Assembly: GCF_004751985.1 (NCBI RefSeq)
Contig: NZ_CP038492.1
Location: forward strand, 2,666,001-2,730,000
Reading direction: 5' to 3'
Source of the DNA: Rhodophyticola sp. CCM32
GTDB taxonomy: Bacteria; Pseudomonadota; Alphaproteobacteria; Rhodobacterales; Rhodobacteraceae
Length of the DNA: 64,000 nucleotides
Part shown: positions 1 through 8,516 of the stretch, in pieces
Layout: each line of letters opens with the position of its first letter
Numbering within the stretch: the first letter of the stretch is position 1
Notes under the pieces: model-generated
Database searches by the model: none
What the model was told of the DNA's origin: nothing
Seen by the model: only the letters and a program-made list of their open reading frames with translations
Translations under genes and position numbers: made by a program

Positions 1-762
1 CGCGCCCCCCGCCCCCTGCACCCAGTCACACAAGGTGGGGTCCGGCGGCGTGATCGCATAATCATGCCGGTTCCGGGTGCGGGTATAGGCCCCCGCTTCG
101 CCGGTGAAAGGCCGCGCGATCACCCGGCCCACCTTCATCCTGTGCAGGGAGGGGGCCAGACGCTGGCACAGGTCCAGCAACCGGTCGAGCCCGAAACTGC
201 CCTCATGCGCCGCGATCTGCAACACGCTGTCAGCCGAAGTGTAGCAGATCGGCCAGCCGGTTTTCTGATGCCGCGCGCCTTCTTCGGCGATGATCGCCGT
301 GCCCGAGGCATGGCGATTTCCCAGCACGCCATCGACCCCGGCGATCTGCTTTACCTCTTCTATAAGAAAATCAGGGAAACACGGGTCCGTTTCGGGGAAA
401 TAGGTCCAGTCCCAGGGCACCGGCAACCCCGCCAGTTCCCAATGCCCCGATGGCGTGTCCTTGCCCGGCGACACCTCGGTTGCCGCGCCCCAGAGGCCAT
501 CGGGCTGCTCCATCCGGAACCCCGGCACCTGTTGGGCACCGCTGGCCAGGCAGGCAGCCGCGCCCAGCCCCAGACCATCCAGTACCGGCAGCCGCAGGGC
601 GCCTCTCCGTCCCTCTTCCGCCTCGCCCGCCGCGCAGGCCTCGGCGATATGGATCAGCGTATTGGCGCCTGTATCCGGGGTGTCACCGTTGAAAAACCGG
701 TTCGCATCCGGGGCGCCGCCGATGCCCACCGAATCCATCACCACCAGAAAGGCGCGCGGCAT
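1..762 (-). CDS. deoB: Phosphopentomutase, C-terminal part beyond window
   Basis: Interconverts ribose-1-phosphate or deoxyribose-1-phosphate with the 5-phosphates, linking nucleoside phosphorolysis to the pentose pool in the cytoplasm. The 254 visible residues start MPRAFLVVMDSVGIGGAPDA, the metal-binding N-terminus of the alkaline-phosphatase-like superfamily. DTPSGHWELAG and the ASGTAI segment are typical of DeoB. The ATG at 762 overlaps the deoA stop by one base (TGATG), so translation is probably coupled. The gene is cut by the window edge; the family is usually about 400 residues. Confidence 0.95.
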   Translation of the reverse strand, partial: MPRAFLVVMDSVGIGGAPDANRFFNGDTPDTGANTLIHIAEACAAGEAEEGRRGALRLPVLDGLGLGAAACLASGAQQVPGFRMEQPDGLWGAATEVSPGKDTPSGHWELAGLPVPWDWTYFPETDPCFPDFLIEEVKQIAGVDGVLGNRHASGTAIIAEEGARHQKTGWPICYTSADSVLQIAAHEGSFGLDRLLDLCQRLAPSLHRMKVGRVIARPFTGEAGAYTRTRNRHDYAITPPDPTLCDWVQGAGGA

Positions 763-2069
763 CAGCCGATCCTCTCATGGATCAGCGGCGGGGCCTCGGG
801 CGCGCGTTCCGCCAGCACATAGGCATCGCGCACCCGGCTTGCCTGCACCCGCGCCGCCTCTTCACTGGCGGCATGAATGCGCAGCAAGGGCCGGCCACTA
901 TCCACCCGCGCCCCGATCGGCGCGATATCCGACAGGCCCACGCCCGGATCCACCTTGTCACTGGCAACCAGCCGCCCGCCGCCAAGATGCACCACCGCCT
1001 CCCCCAGGGCGCGGGTGTCAATCGCGGCCACGTAACCGGGTTCCACCGGATGCACATCAACCATCACCCGCGCCGCCGGCAGCCGGTCGCGCCAGCGTTC
1101 CACGAAATCCGCAGGGCCGCCCAGGGCCGCCACCATCTCGCCGAAGCGTTCCGCGGCCTGACCCGATGTCAGCGCGGCCTCGATCCGCGCCTCGCCATCG
1201 GCGGCATCCGCCGCCAGACCGCCAAGCGCCAGAACCTCACCGCCAAGCGCCAGTGTCAGACGATAAAGCGGGGTGCCGAACCCCATACCGGTCAGAACCT
1301 CCATCACCTCGATCACTTCCAGCGCATTGCCCGCCGCCTTGGCCGAGGGCTGGTTCATATCGGTGATCAGCGCCGAACACATGCAGCCCGCACCCTGTGC
1401 CGTTTCCACCAGAGACTGCGCCAGCGCCAATGCATCCGCCGGGTCCGCCATGAACGCGCCCGAGCCGGTCTTGACATCCAGCACCAGCGCCTCAAGCCCG
1501 GCGGCCAGTTTCTTTGACAGGATCGAGGCGGTGATCAGGTCGATGCTTTCCACCGTACCGGTCACATCGCGCACCCCGTAAAGCCGTTTATCCGCAGGGG
1601 CGATATCGCCCGAGGCGCCCACAATCGCACAGCCGATATCGGCCACCAGCTCCTGCAGTTCCGCGATGCTGATCTGGGTGCGATACCCGGGGATCGCCTC
1701 AAGCTTGTCCAGCGTCCCGCCGGTATGTCCCAGACCGCGCCCGGAGATCATCGGCACATAGGCCCCACAGACCGCCAGCGCAGGCGCCAGCAGCAAAGAC
1801 ACCGTATCACCCACCCCGCCGGTGGAATGCTTGTCCAGCACAGGGCCGTCCAGATCCCAGGTCAGAACCTCCCCCGTCTGCAACATCCCATGGGTCAGAT
1901 GCACCCGGTCATCGCGGGATATCCCCCTGGTGCAGATCGCCATGGCAAAGGCACCGGCCTGCATATCGCTGATCTCGCCTCCGGCGATGCCTTTGGTGAA
2001 CCAGTATATTTCCGCCTTGCTGAGCGGTTGCCCCTCGCGCAGCTTGATCAGGATAGAACGTGCATCCAT
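762..2069 (-). CDS. deoA: Thymidine phosphorylase
   Basis: Phosphorolysis of thymidine and deoxyuridine to the base plus deoxyribose-1-phosphate, which deoB then converts. The protein has the pyrimidine-nucleoside phosphorylase signature DKHSTGGVGDT (phosphate loop), followed by SGRGLGHTGGTLDKLE and LDVKTGSGAFM, and a C-terminal PYNP domain. The ATG at 2069 gives 435 residues beginning MDARSILIKLREGQ, the usual family start, four bases after the cdd stop. An upstream ATG at 2099 would overlap cdd and is less likely. It is the middle gene of a cdd-deoA-deoB salvage operon. Confidence 0.95.
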   Translation of the reverse strand: MDARSILIKLREGQPLSKAEIYWFTKGIAGGEISDMQAGAFAMAICTRGISRDDRVHLTHGMLQTGEVLTWDLDGPVLDKHSTGGVGDTVSLLLAPALAVCGAYVPMISGRGLGHTGGTLDKLEAIPGYRTQISIAELQELVADIGCAIVGASGDIAPADKRLYGVRDVTGTVESIDLITASILSKKLAAGLEALVLDVKTGSGAFMADPADALALAQSLVETAQGAGCMCSALITDMNQPSAKAAGNALEVIEVMEVLTGMGFGTPLYRLTLALGGEVLALGGLAADAADGEARIEAALTSGQAAERFGEMVAALGGPADFVERWRDRLPAARVMVDVHPVEPGYVAAIDTRALGEAVVHLGGGRLVASDKVDPGVGLSDIAPIGARVDSGRPLLRIHAASEEAARVQASRVRDAYVLAERAPEAPPLIHERIG

Positions 2070-2073
2070 CCGG

Positions 2074-2466
2074 TCAGACCCGATCCATATGGCTGGCATC
2101 AAAGGCCCCCGGCAAAAGCTCTGCCACGGTCATGCGCAACTCCACACCATCGGTCGTGGCCAGGGTCACCACCACATCGCCATCGGCAAACTCGGCCAGT
2201 TTCTGACGGCATCCGCCGCAGGGCGGCACCGGTTGCGGGCTGTCTGCGATCACCGCGATCTCGGCGATCCGGCTGTCACCTGCGGCAATCATCGCCGCAA
2301 TCGCGCCCGCCTCGGCACATGTGCCTTCGGGATAGGCCACATTTTCAACATTGCAGCCGTGATAGTCATGGCCTTCGACGCTGCGCAGGGCAGCCCCGAC
2401 CTTGAAACCGGAATAGGGGGCATGGGCGTTCAGGCGCACGGCGGCAGCAGCGTCGATCAGGGACAT
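2074..2466 (-). CDS. cdd: Cytidine deaminase
   Basis: Zinc-dependent deamination of cytidine and deoxycytidine to uridine and deoxyuridine, feeding deoA. With the ATG at 2466 the product is 130 residues, the size of the homotetrameric class. The zinc and catalytic residues are visible as TCAE (Cys50, Glu52) and PCGGC (Cys83, Cys86), and HAPYSGFKVGAAL is the substrate-binding N-terminal motif. A longer reading from 2526 adds a non-homologous leader and is not preferred. First gene of the salvage operon. Confidence 0.95.
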   Translation of the reverse strand: MSLIDAAAAVRLNAHAPYSGFKVGAALRSVEGHDYHGCNVENVAYPEGTCAEAGAIAAMIAAGDSRIAEIAVIADSPQPVPPCGGCRQKLAEFADGDVVVTLATTDGVELRMTVAELLPGAFDASHMDRV

Positions 2467-2543
2467 GGGCAAGGGGCTCCGGTCAGTGTTCCGTCTCAGT
2501 CTGGGGTGCGGGGCGATCAAGCGCAAGCCCGCGCCGTGCGGGA

Positions 2544-4094
2544 TCAGCCCGAAATGGTCGCGCGACGTGTTTCAATCAACGCGATCAGGTCGGTCAGATC
2601 CGCCCGGCACGCCACCGCCAGACCCGGCAGGTCGCTGATCCGCCCCCGCTGCGCGGCCAGGTTCAGCGCTTCGGCCAGATGGCGCAGCCGATCCGCCCCG
2701 GCAGCCCCTGCCAGGGAAAGCAGGATATGCGTCTGACCGCGAATGGCGCGCAGCGCCCCGGTCTCCACCGCCGTATCAAGCGCGCTGGAGACATTGTGCA
2801 GATCATCATGCAACCGGGCCAGCAACTCGCGACTGCCATCGGGACCTGCGGCAACCAGCAAGGCCTCGAACCGGGCCATGTCTATCCGCGCGCTCATCTC
2901 ATCCTCCGCCTCAAGGGTGGCAAGAACAGCCCCGGCATCCGAAATCGGCAGATCGCGGCCCGCATGCCGCAGGATCGACCGGCCAAAAGCCTCGCCCGAG
3001 CGGATCGGCTTGCCGATGATCCCATCGGCCCCGGCGGCATAGATCGCCTCGCGGTTGTCGCGCAGCACATAAGCCGTCAGGGCCACCAATGGCATCTGCG
3101 CACGCGCATCGCTCAACCCCCGGATCGCGGCCATCAGTTCAATCCCCGACATGCGCGGCATCTCGATATCCACCAGCGCGATATCGAAGCTTTCCCGGCC
3201 CAGCACATCCAGCGCCTCGATCCCGTCATTGACGATCACCGGCGCGGCCCCCATGTTCCCCAGCAATTGCCGCACGATCACCTGGTTGGTTTCATTATCC
3301 TCGGCCACCAGAATCCGCAGATCAGACAGATCAGGGGGATCGCCCGGACCCTCCCCCGTAGCCGGACCCGCCTGCCAGACCATCCGCGACAGGCTTAACG
3401 TCACAGCCGCGCCCTGCCCGTCTGTATCGCTGACCTCAAGATCACCACCCAGCCCATCGGCCAGGTCCTTGGCAATATGCAATCCAAGGCCCGATCCCGG
3501 GCGGGTATCCATCTCGGGCCGCCCACGGGCCGTGAACAGACGGGCCATGGCGGCGGCAGAAAACCCCGGACCCTGATCGGTTATGCTGAATTTCAGGGTG
3601 TCATCCGCCGCCATTGAGACGCACAGAGTGACCCGGCCCTTGCCCCCGTGTTTCAGGGCATTGCCGATCAGGTTCGACAGGATCCGGTCAAGGGCCATCC
3701 GCGGCACGCCAATGCGATCCGGTAGGTCCGGGTCACGTTCCAGCACAAAACAGCACCCGGCCTCGACGGCACGCCCGGCCCAGCGCATGTTCACCCCGGT
3801 CAGGTACCCGCGCAAATCCACCCCGCTGTCATCCAGACGGATCAGGGTTTCGCCCGCCGCCGCCATCAGCGCGGCATCAACCAGTTCGGCCAGCGTCTCA
3901 CCTGCGGCACAGACCCGTTCAAGCTGGGCGCGGGTTTCTGCATCAAGATGGTCCATATCGACCAAGCGCAACCCGCCGATCACATCGGACATGGCCGCGC
4001 GGATGTCGTGATTGAACAGACGCAGCGTCTCTGAAATCAGATCAGACTGCATAGACGCCCCCACCGGGGCAGAGTTGTTGGAGGTCTCTTCCAT
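2544..4094 (-). CDS. Soluble hybrid histidine kinase (HisKA-HATPase-REC-Hpt)
   Basis: A phosphorelay protein without a membrane segment or recognisable sensor domain. From the ATG at 4094 (516 residues) there is an H-box FNHDIRAAM with His29, an N-box NLIGNALKHGG around 145, G-boxes DQGPG and GSGLGLH to about 206, a receiver domain from about 260 with LVAEDNETN, phospho-acceptor Asp309 (ALVDIEMP) and Lys362, and a C-terminal Hpt-like helix with His456 in GQTHILLSLAG. So all relay steps are on one chain. The start is uncertain: AGGAG precedes 4094 by 11 bases, and an ATG at 4052 is also possible. The signal and the output partner are unknown. Confidence 0.85.
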   Translation of the reverse strand: MEETSNNSAPVGASMQSDLISETLRLFNHDIRAAMSDVIGGLRLVDMDHLDAETRAQLERVCAAGETLAELVDAALMAAAGETLIRLDDSGVDLRGYLTGVNMRWAGRAVEAGCCFVLERDPDLPDRIGVPRMALDRILSNLIGNALKHGGKGRVTLCVSMAADDTLKFSITDQGPGFSAAAMARLFTARGRPEMDTRPGSGLGLHIAKDLADGLGGDLEVSDTDGQGAAVTLSLSRMVWQAGPATGEGPGDPPDLSDLRILVAEDNETNQVIVRQLLGNMGAAPVIVNDGIEALDVLGRESFDIALVDIEMPRMSGIELMAAIRGLSDARAQMPLVALTAYVLRDNREAIYAAGADGIIGKPIRSGEAFGRSILRHAGRDLPISDAGAVLATLEAEDEMSARIDMARFEALLVAAGPDGSRELLARLHDDLHNVSSALDTAVETGALRAIRGQTHILLSLAGAAGADRLRHLAEALNLAAQRGRISDLPGLAVACRADLTDLIALIETRRATISG

Positions 4095-4223
4095 ATATGC
4101 GGATACTCCTGGGCTGTGCCGACCCAAACCATCCATATACTAATCGTGGCAATACAAGCCTATAGTATCCATCTTGATCAAGGAAGTTTTGGGGACCATT
4201 GTCGACCGTTTTTGACAAGCGCG

Positions 4224-4483
4224 TTAGGTGTTCAGTCCCGGCATGTGGTGGTTTGGGTTTAGTTTGAAGCTTTTCGGCTTTTCGGTCCAACATTTGGCGA
4301 TGTGTTCGAATGGGGTGAGGCCTTTGAGATTCTTGAGGCGCTTTGCATAGCTGTAGGCACCAACGAAGGTATCGAGATGCTGGCGGAGTTTGTCATGGGT
4401 ACCGTAGTGGTATCGCTTGACGGTGGCTTCCTTCAAGGCCCTGTTCATCCTTTCGACCTGTCCATTGGTCCAGGGATGGTTTG
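4224..4483 (-). pseudogene. IS481-family transposase, 3' remnant
   Basis: Only the last 80 or so residues of a DDE integrase-core transposase remain. They run from PWTNGQVERMNRALKEATV, which carries the last catalytic Glu, through YHYGTHDKLRQHL and LKGLTPFEHI to the stop at 4224. This is the recognisable C-terminus of IS481-type transposases. The reading frame is lost at about 4483, where the sequence joins an IS630 fragment on the other strand. Without the rest of the core it cannot be active. Confidence 0.85.
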
Positions 4484-4784
4484 GTTTGGTTTGGCAATGC
4501 GATCATCCTCGACAACCTGTCCAGCCATAAAAGCAAATACGCCGCAGACCTGCTGCGCGACCGGGGCGCATGGTTCCTGTTCCTGCCACCCTACTCCCCC
4601 GATCTGAACCCGATTGAGATGGCCTTCTCAAAGCTCAAGACGTTGATCCGAAAAGCCGCAGCAAGAACATACGATACGCTGTGGAATGCGGTTGGCCACG
4701 TCTGCGATCTCTTCACCGACGAAGAAGGCTTCAATTTCTTCAAAACCGCAGGATATGGAACCAATTAAACGCAAAACGCTTTAG
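4484..4784 (+). pseudogene. IS630-family transposase, 3' remnant with right terminus
   Basis: About 95 residues of the C-terminal half of an IS630/Tc1-type transposase. AIILDNLSSHKSKYAADLL carries the second Asp and PPYSPDLNPIEMAFSKLK the final Glu of the DDE triad, and the coding part ends at 4768. The following bases AAACGCAAAACGCTTTAG (4767-4784) look like the outer terminus of the element, because the other IS630 copy at 55301 ends in a similar sequence. The N-terminal half is missing, replaced by the IS481 remnant. Confidence 0.85.
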
Positions 4785-5184
4785 GCGGCGTCTGCATTTA
4801 GCTTATCCACGCCATTGCACATGCGAGATCTATGAATCCCTTGAATGAACTGACAGTTTTCTCACAGCGCAATGCGATACGCCGGAAGCGTTTGAGTTTG
4901 TTGAAGAAACATTCGACCAAATGGCGCTCCTTGTAGAGCGCCCAGTCGATGGGTCGGTCTTCCTTTCGCGTTGGATTGCGCTTGATATGTGCCGTCGCAC
5001 CAAGGTCATCAGCAATGAACTGACGGAGGTGATCGGCATCATAAGCTGCATCCATGATGACGTGCTGCGCATCCGTCAGCCCGTCGATCAAACCACGTGC
5101 CTGCGGACTATCGCCCCATTGGCCCGGCGTTATTGTAAAGCGGATTGGCAGGCCGAGGGCATCGACCGCAGCGTGGATTTTGGT

Positions 5185-5221
5185 CCACTTCCACACATGC
5201 AAGCATGTGTTGCCGTGCAAT
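5185..5221. repeat. Short hairpin insertion in IS5 transposase (copy 3)
   Basis: About 37 bases separate the GGLT and TKIH parts of the transposase. Their core is a perfect inverted repeat, ACACATGC / GCATGTGT at 5193-5200 and 5203-5210, with a two-base spacer. The limits are inferred from where the protein homology resumes. Confidence 0.6.
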
Positions 5222-5269
5222 GGTCAGGCCGCCTTTGGAGCGGCCAATACCGGCAGCTTCAAGCCCCCC

Positions 5270-5312
5270 ATTGACCGGCAGGCGATTGCGCAAGCAATCT
5301 GCCGAGAGGGGT
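5270..5312. repeat. Short hairpin insertion in IS5 transposase (copy 2)
   Basis: About 43 extra bases lie between THADATSQ and GGLEAAG of the transposase. They contain a hairpin from 5276 to 5304 with arms CGGCAGGCGATTGC and GCAATCTGCCG around a GCAA loop. The boundaries come from the protein alignment and are approximate. Confidence 0.6.
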
Positions 5313-5404
5313 TTTGAGAGGTGGCGTCCGCGTGGGTCTTGCAGATGGTCGCGTCAACAAGGACATATTCGAAGTCCGGGTCCGCGCTTAACGCTTTGAA
5401 AACA

Positions 5405-5450
5405 TGCCTGTGGGAAAACGATTCACTGGATCGTTTTCTGATCCTTGTCA
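5405..5450. repeat. Short hairpin insertion in IS5 transposase (copy 1)
   Basis: About 45 extra bases interrupt the transposase between GVWE and VFKALSAD, adding an in-frame stop. The core is the inverted repeat GAAAACGAT / ATCGTTTTC at 5414-5422 and 5430-5438 with a 7-base loop. Confidence 0.6.
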
Positions 5451-5758
5451 TTCCCAAACACCGGTGATGGTCCAACGTCGGAACCGAGAATGGACCGTGC
5501 GCCAGTTTCCCAACTCAGGCGGCAGATCGCGCCAAGGAGATGCGCCTCGCGCGAGCCAGAGGATGGCATCGAGGAACAATCGGTTGTCGGCACCCGTGCG
5601 CGCCCGATCCCCTTTCTTGCCCGGAACCAAGGGCGCGATGATCGCCCATTGCCTGTCTGTTAAAGTTCGTCTGCTCAAGATCACCTCCCGTTTTCGACCT
5701 TGAATCAAACAGATGACGATTTGGGAATCCCCTAAATGCAGACGCCGCTTAGCTCAGG

Positions 5759-6367
5759 TCATCGTCGCCCGGCCATCCAGTCGCGCATCTTTGCCCAGCG
5801 CACGGAAACCCGGTCCACCGCCGGGTCAATCACCCGGTCCTCGAACCGTACCCACATCCGCCAGATGAAGAACAGCGCCAGCGCCAGCAGCGCCAGAATG
5901 ATGATGTTCAGCCAGGGGATCGGGTTGAGATCATCGGGGTTGTCGATCGGGGTGATCCGCACCGCGTTCGGAAAGGCGGTCAGAAAGGTGGACCGCCAGC
6001 CGTAATGGGTCACCACAACCCATTGGTCGCGCCCGTCGGCGCGGCTCAGATTCGTGGCGCGGGCCTGCAGATCCGCCGAGTTCAGCTTGAAATAGGGTGG
6101 CCAGCCAAAACCGGTATCCTCGTTCCGATACACGATATCCCGATCATCCGCCGTTTGCGCGAAGATCTGGCGCAAATCCCGGTTGGTGCCATCAACCGTA
6201 CCACTGTCGGATTGCGCGTAGAACAGCCGGTTCCAGCGCGAGAAATCCGTGCGGATGACATCCGTGCCGGTGATCTGCACCACATCGCGCTGTGGCAGTG
6301 TGTAATGAAAAAACGCGATCAGAAACAGGAGCAGAACAGACAGAAAAATAATCCGTGGCCAGCGCAT
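5759..6367 (-). CDS. DUF1523-type membrane protein
   Basis: A 202-residue inner-membrane protein of the DUF1523 family, known mostly from alphaproteobacteria; no function is established. A transmembrane helix at about 5-24 (IIFLSVLLLFLIAFFHY) is followed by a roughly 125-residue periplasmic-looking region with TGTDVIRTD and WVVVTHYGWRSTFLTAFPNA. A second helix at about 153-170 comes before a basic C-terminal tail. It starts 15 bases after the stop of the small membrane gene at 6383, so the two are probably co-transcribed. Its stop lies just outside the IS5 insertion. Confidence 0.75.
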   Translation of the reverse strand: MRWPRIIFLSVLLLFLIAFFHYTLPQRDVVQITGTDVIRTDFSRWNRLFYAQSDSGTVDGTNRDLRQIFAQTADDRDIVYRNEDTGFGWPPYFKLNSADLQARATNLSRADGRDQWVVVTHYGWRSTFLTAFPNAVRITPIDNPDDLNPIPWLNIIILALLALALFFIWRMWVRFEDRVIDPAVDRVSVRWAKMRDWMAGRR

Positions 6368-6382
6368 GGGCAGGGCCCTTTC

Positions 6383-6643
6383 CTAATTCGTGACGTAGAC
6401 AAAAACGCTGAGCGCGGTGATCGGCAGGACATAGACCAGCAGAATCAGCACACGACGGATCCAGCGCAGTTTCGGCGCCTCACGCTGCCCGACCCAATCC
6501 CCCCGGTCCCCGGGGCGCCCCTCCATCACCCAGTCTTCCTCAAGCCGTTCACGAATCCCGGCCCGCCAATAGAGAAAGACGCAGACATAGACCAATGTCA
6601 GCAGCGCAAGAAGGATAATGGCCATCCGGCCGATATTCAGCAT
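6383..6643 (-). CDS. Small two-helix membrane protein
   Basis: An 86-residue protein with a helix at about 5-26 (GRMAIILLALLTLVYVCVFL), a charged middle with REAPKLRWIRR, and a second helix at about 64-84. Its position directly upstream of the DUF1523 gene suggests a joint membrane role, but nothing in the sequence names a function. No signal-peptide cleavage site is evident. Confidence 0.65.
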   Translation of the reverse strand: MLNIGRMAIILLALLTLVYVCVFLYWRAGIRERLEEDWVMEGRPGDRGDWVGQREAPKLRWIRRVLILLVYVLPITALSVFVYVTN

Positions 6644-6778
6644 CGGGCTTTCCCCATATGTTCACGATCCGTCATACCGTCTAATATGGGGGGCCGAAAG
6701 GGAATTGGCAGGGTTTGCAGGCTTGGGCTTGCGGGCTTGGGCTTGCAGGTCGGGGCTGACGGGCGCAAGTTGCACCCC

Positions 6779-8056
6779 ATGTCTGATACCTGCCGCCTTT
6801 ACACCGCAATCGCCGAGCGCCGTGCTGATCTGATCGCGCTGACGCAAGACCTGATCCGTATTCCAACGCTGAACCCGCCGGGCCGCAAGTATCGCGAGAT
6901 TTGCGAGTATCTCGCCGCCCGGTTGACCCAAAGCGGATATGATGTGGAACTGGTCCGCGCGCTTGGCGCCCGGGCCGACAGCGAAACCTATCCGCGCTGG
7001 AACCTTGTGGCCCGCCATCAGGGGGCGGAACCGGGGGAATGTGTGCATTTCAATTCCCATCATGATGTGGTCGAGGTTGGCCATGGCTGGACGGTGGACC
7101 CTTTCGGGGGAGAGGAAAAGGACGGCAGGATTTATGGTCGGGGCGCCTGTGATATGAAAGGCGGGCTGGCGACCTCGATCATCGCGGCCGAGGCTTTCAT
7201 CGCCACCTATCCCGATTACAAGGGCGCGATTGAGATCAGTGCCACCGCAGATGAGGAATCAGGCGGCTATGGTGGTGTCGCCTATCTGGCCGAACAGGGC
7301 TATTTCGACCCCGCCCGCGTGCAGCATGTGATCATTCCCGAACCGTTGAACAAAGACCGGATCTGCCTGGGCCATCGCGGCGTCTGGTGGGCCGAGATCG
7401 AAACCCAGGGTCGCATCGCCCATGGTTCGATGCCGTTTCTGGGGGATTGTGCCGTGCGCCATATGGGGGCGGTCATGGCCGAGATGGAGGCGAGCCTGTT
7501 CCCCCTTCTGGCCACCAAGCGCACCGCCATGCCGGTTGTGCCGGAGGGTGCAAAACAATCCACGCTGAACATCAATTCGATCCATGGGGGGGAACCGGAA
7601 CAGGATGAGGATTACACCGGCTTCCCCTCTCCTTGCGTGCCGGATCGCTGCGTGATCACCATCGACCGCCGGTTTCTTATAGAAGAAAATATCGCGGATG
7701 TGAAAGCCGAGATCACCGCCATGCTGGAAAAGGTCAAAACCGAGCGCCCCGACTTCACCTATGAGCTGCGCGACCTGCATGAGGTCCAGCCCACCATGAC
7801 GGACGAGGCCGCGCCCGTGGTTCGCACCGTTCAGGCCGCGATCGGGAAAGTCCTTTCAAAACAGGCGGAATTCGTGGTGTCGCCCGGCACCTATGACCAG
7901 AAACATATCGACCGGATCGGGCGGCTGAAAAACTGCATCGCCTATGGGCCGGGCATCCTTGATCTGGCGCATCAGCCCGATGAATGGGTGGGTATTGACG
8001 ACATGATCGACAGCGCCAAGGTCATGGCGCTGACCCTTCGGGAATTGCTGACCTGA
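6779..8056 (+). CDS. M20-family metallohydrolase (ArgE/DapE-like)
   Basis: A 425-residue di-zinc amidohydrolase, likely removing N-acyl groups from amino acids or cleaving short peptides. Metal ligands are visible in HFNSHHDVV, GRGACDMKGG and ATADEESGG, and a dimerisation domain follows from about residue 190. It resembles the acetylornithine deacetylase/succinyl-diaminopimelate desuccinylase group. The ATG at 6779 starts MSDTCRLYTAIAERRADLI, the normal family start; the open frame further upstream is not homologous. With the peptide-binding protein downstream and the S58 peptidase at 17.2 kb it points to peptide or acyl-amino-acid catabolism. The exact substrate is unknown. Confidence 0.85.
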   Translation: MSDTCRLYTAIAERRADLIALTQDLIRIPTLNPPGRKYREICEYLAARLTQSGYDVELVRALGARADSETYPRWNLVARHQGAEPGECVHFNSHHDVVEVGHGWTVDPFGGEEKDGRIYGRGACDMKGGLATSIIAAEAFIATYPDYKGAIEISATADEESGGYGGVAYLAEQGYFDPARVQHVIIPEPLNKDRICLGHRGVWWAEIETQGRIAHGSMPFLGDCAVRHMGAVMAEMEASLFPLLATKRTAMPVVPEGAKQSTLNINSIHGGEPEQDEDYTGFPSPCVPDRCVITIDRRFLIEENIADVKAEITAMLEKVKTERPDFTYELRDLHEVQPTMTDEAAPVVRTVQAAIGKVLSKQAEFVVSPGTYDQKHIDRIGRLKNCIAYGPGILDLAHQPDEWVGIDDMIDSAKVMALTLRELLT

Positions 8057-8135
8057 AGCGCAATCAGCAGACCAAACCATGCTGAAAAGCGGTGCGGTTC
8101 TTCAGGATTGCATGCGCTGGAGGATCGGGCAGGTT

Positions 8136-8333
8136 TCAGGCGTATTCTGGAAACCCGAGACGGTTGAGCGCCTGGCGCGCCGTTTCCCGTGTCGGCGCGT
8201 CAGGTGACATCAGTTGCTCGTTAAGATGCTTCATCAGCACGCTCAGCGTTTTCGAACTCGACTGATCCGTGATGAACTGGGCCACATGTTCAGATGAAAG
8301 CGCAACAATATCTTCAGGACTGGGCAACGGCAT
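8136..8333 (-). CDS. Small conserved-looking protein, unknown
   Basis: A 65-residue soluble protein starting MPLPSPEDIVALSSEHVAQF at the ATG 8333, with GGAG eight bases upstream. It is predicted mostly helical (LSVLMKHLNEQLMSP, TRETARQALNRLGFP). An in-frame extension upstream to 8489 exists but lacks an RBS and overlaps the promoter side of the binding-protein gene. I do not recognise a family. Confidence 0.55.
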   Translation of the reverse strand: MPLPSPEDIVALSSEHVAQFITDQSSSKTLSVLMKHLNEQLMSPDAPTRETARQALNRLGFPEYA

Positions 8334-8516
8334 AAAGCAGCTCCGTCGATAAGAGGGGTCGCGTCTGTTCCAAAACGCTACTCCGGCCGGTTGATTCGGG
8401 CGACTCAAAAGTAACAGTTGCGCGACAGCGATCAGCAATCGGCAAGAGATCGCCGCTTGCAAGCCTGTCCATTTGCCCCCTACCATCACGCCAATACCAT
8501 CTTAGGGGAGAAACCT

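Larger units (their letters stand above)
4798..5708 (-). pseudogene. IS5-family transposase, disrupted
   Basis: Pieces of one transposase are readable in different frames: LSRRTLTDRQWAIIAPLVPG to about 5451, FKALSADPDFEYVLVDATIC to about 5312, GGLEAAGIGRSKGGLT to about 5222, then TKIHAAVDALGLPIRFTITP to the stop at 4798. DATIC and MDAAYDAD carry the first two acidic residues, and the last segment (ERHLVECFFNKLKRFRRIA) holds the final Glu. The four pieces join up well if three short insertions, each built around a hairpin, are removed. A natural frameshift between two ORFs is known in the IS427 group but would not explain all three breaks. Confidence 0.85.
4785..5748 (-). mobile_element. IS5-family (IS427-like) insertion sequence with exact ends
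   Basis: Perfect 16-bp terminal inverted repeats, GCGGCGTCTGCATTTA, lie at 4785-4800 and 5733-5748. They are flanked on both sides by TTAG (4781-4784 and 5749-5752), which fits a 4-bp YTAR target duplication. The element is about 964 bp and landed on the terminal TTAG of the IS630 remnant. The intact ends imply fairly recent insertion, yet the transposase inside is broken in several places. Confidence 0.85.

Noticed and set aside
8050..8110. TGAAGCGCAATCAGC after the M20 gene, like a MITE left end
   Set aside because: No matching right end or core within 150 bp.
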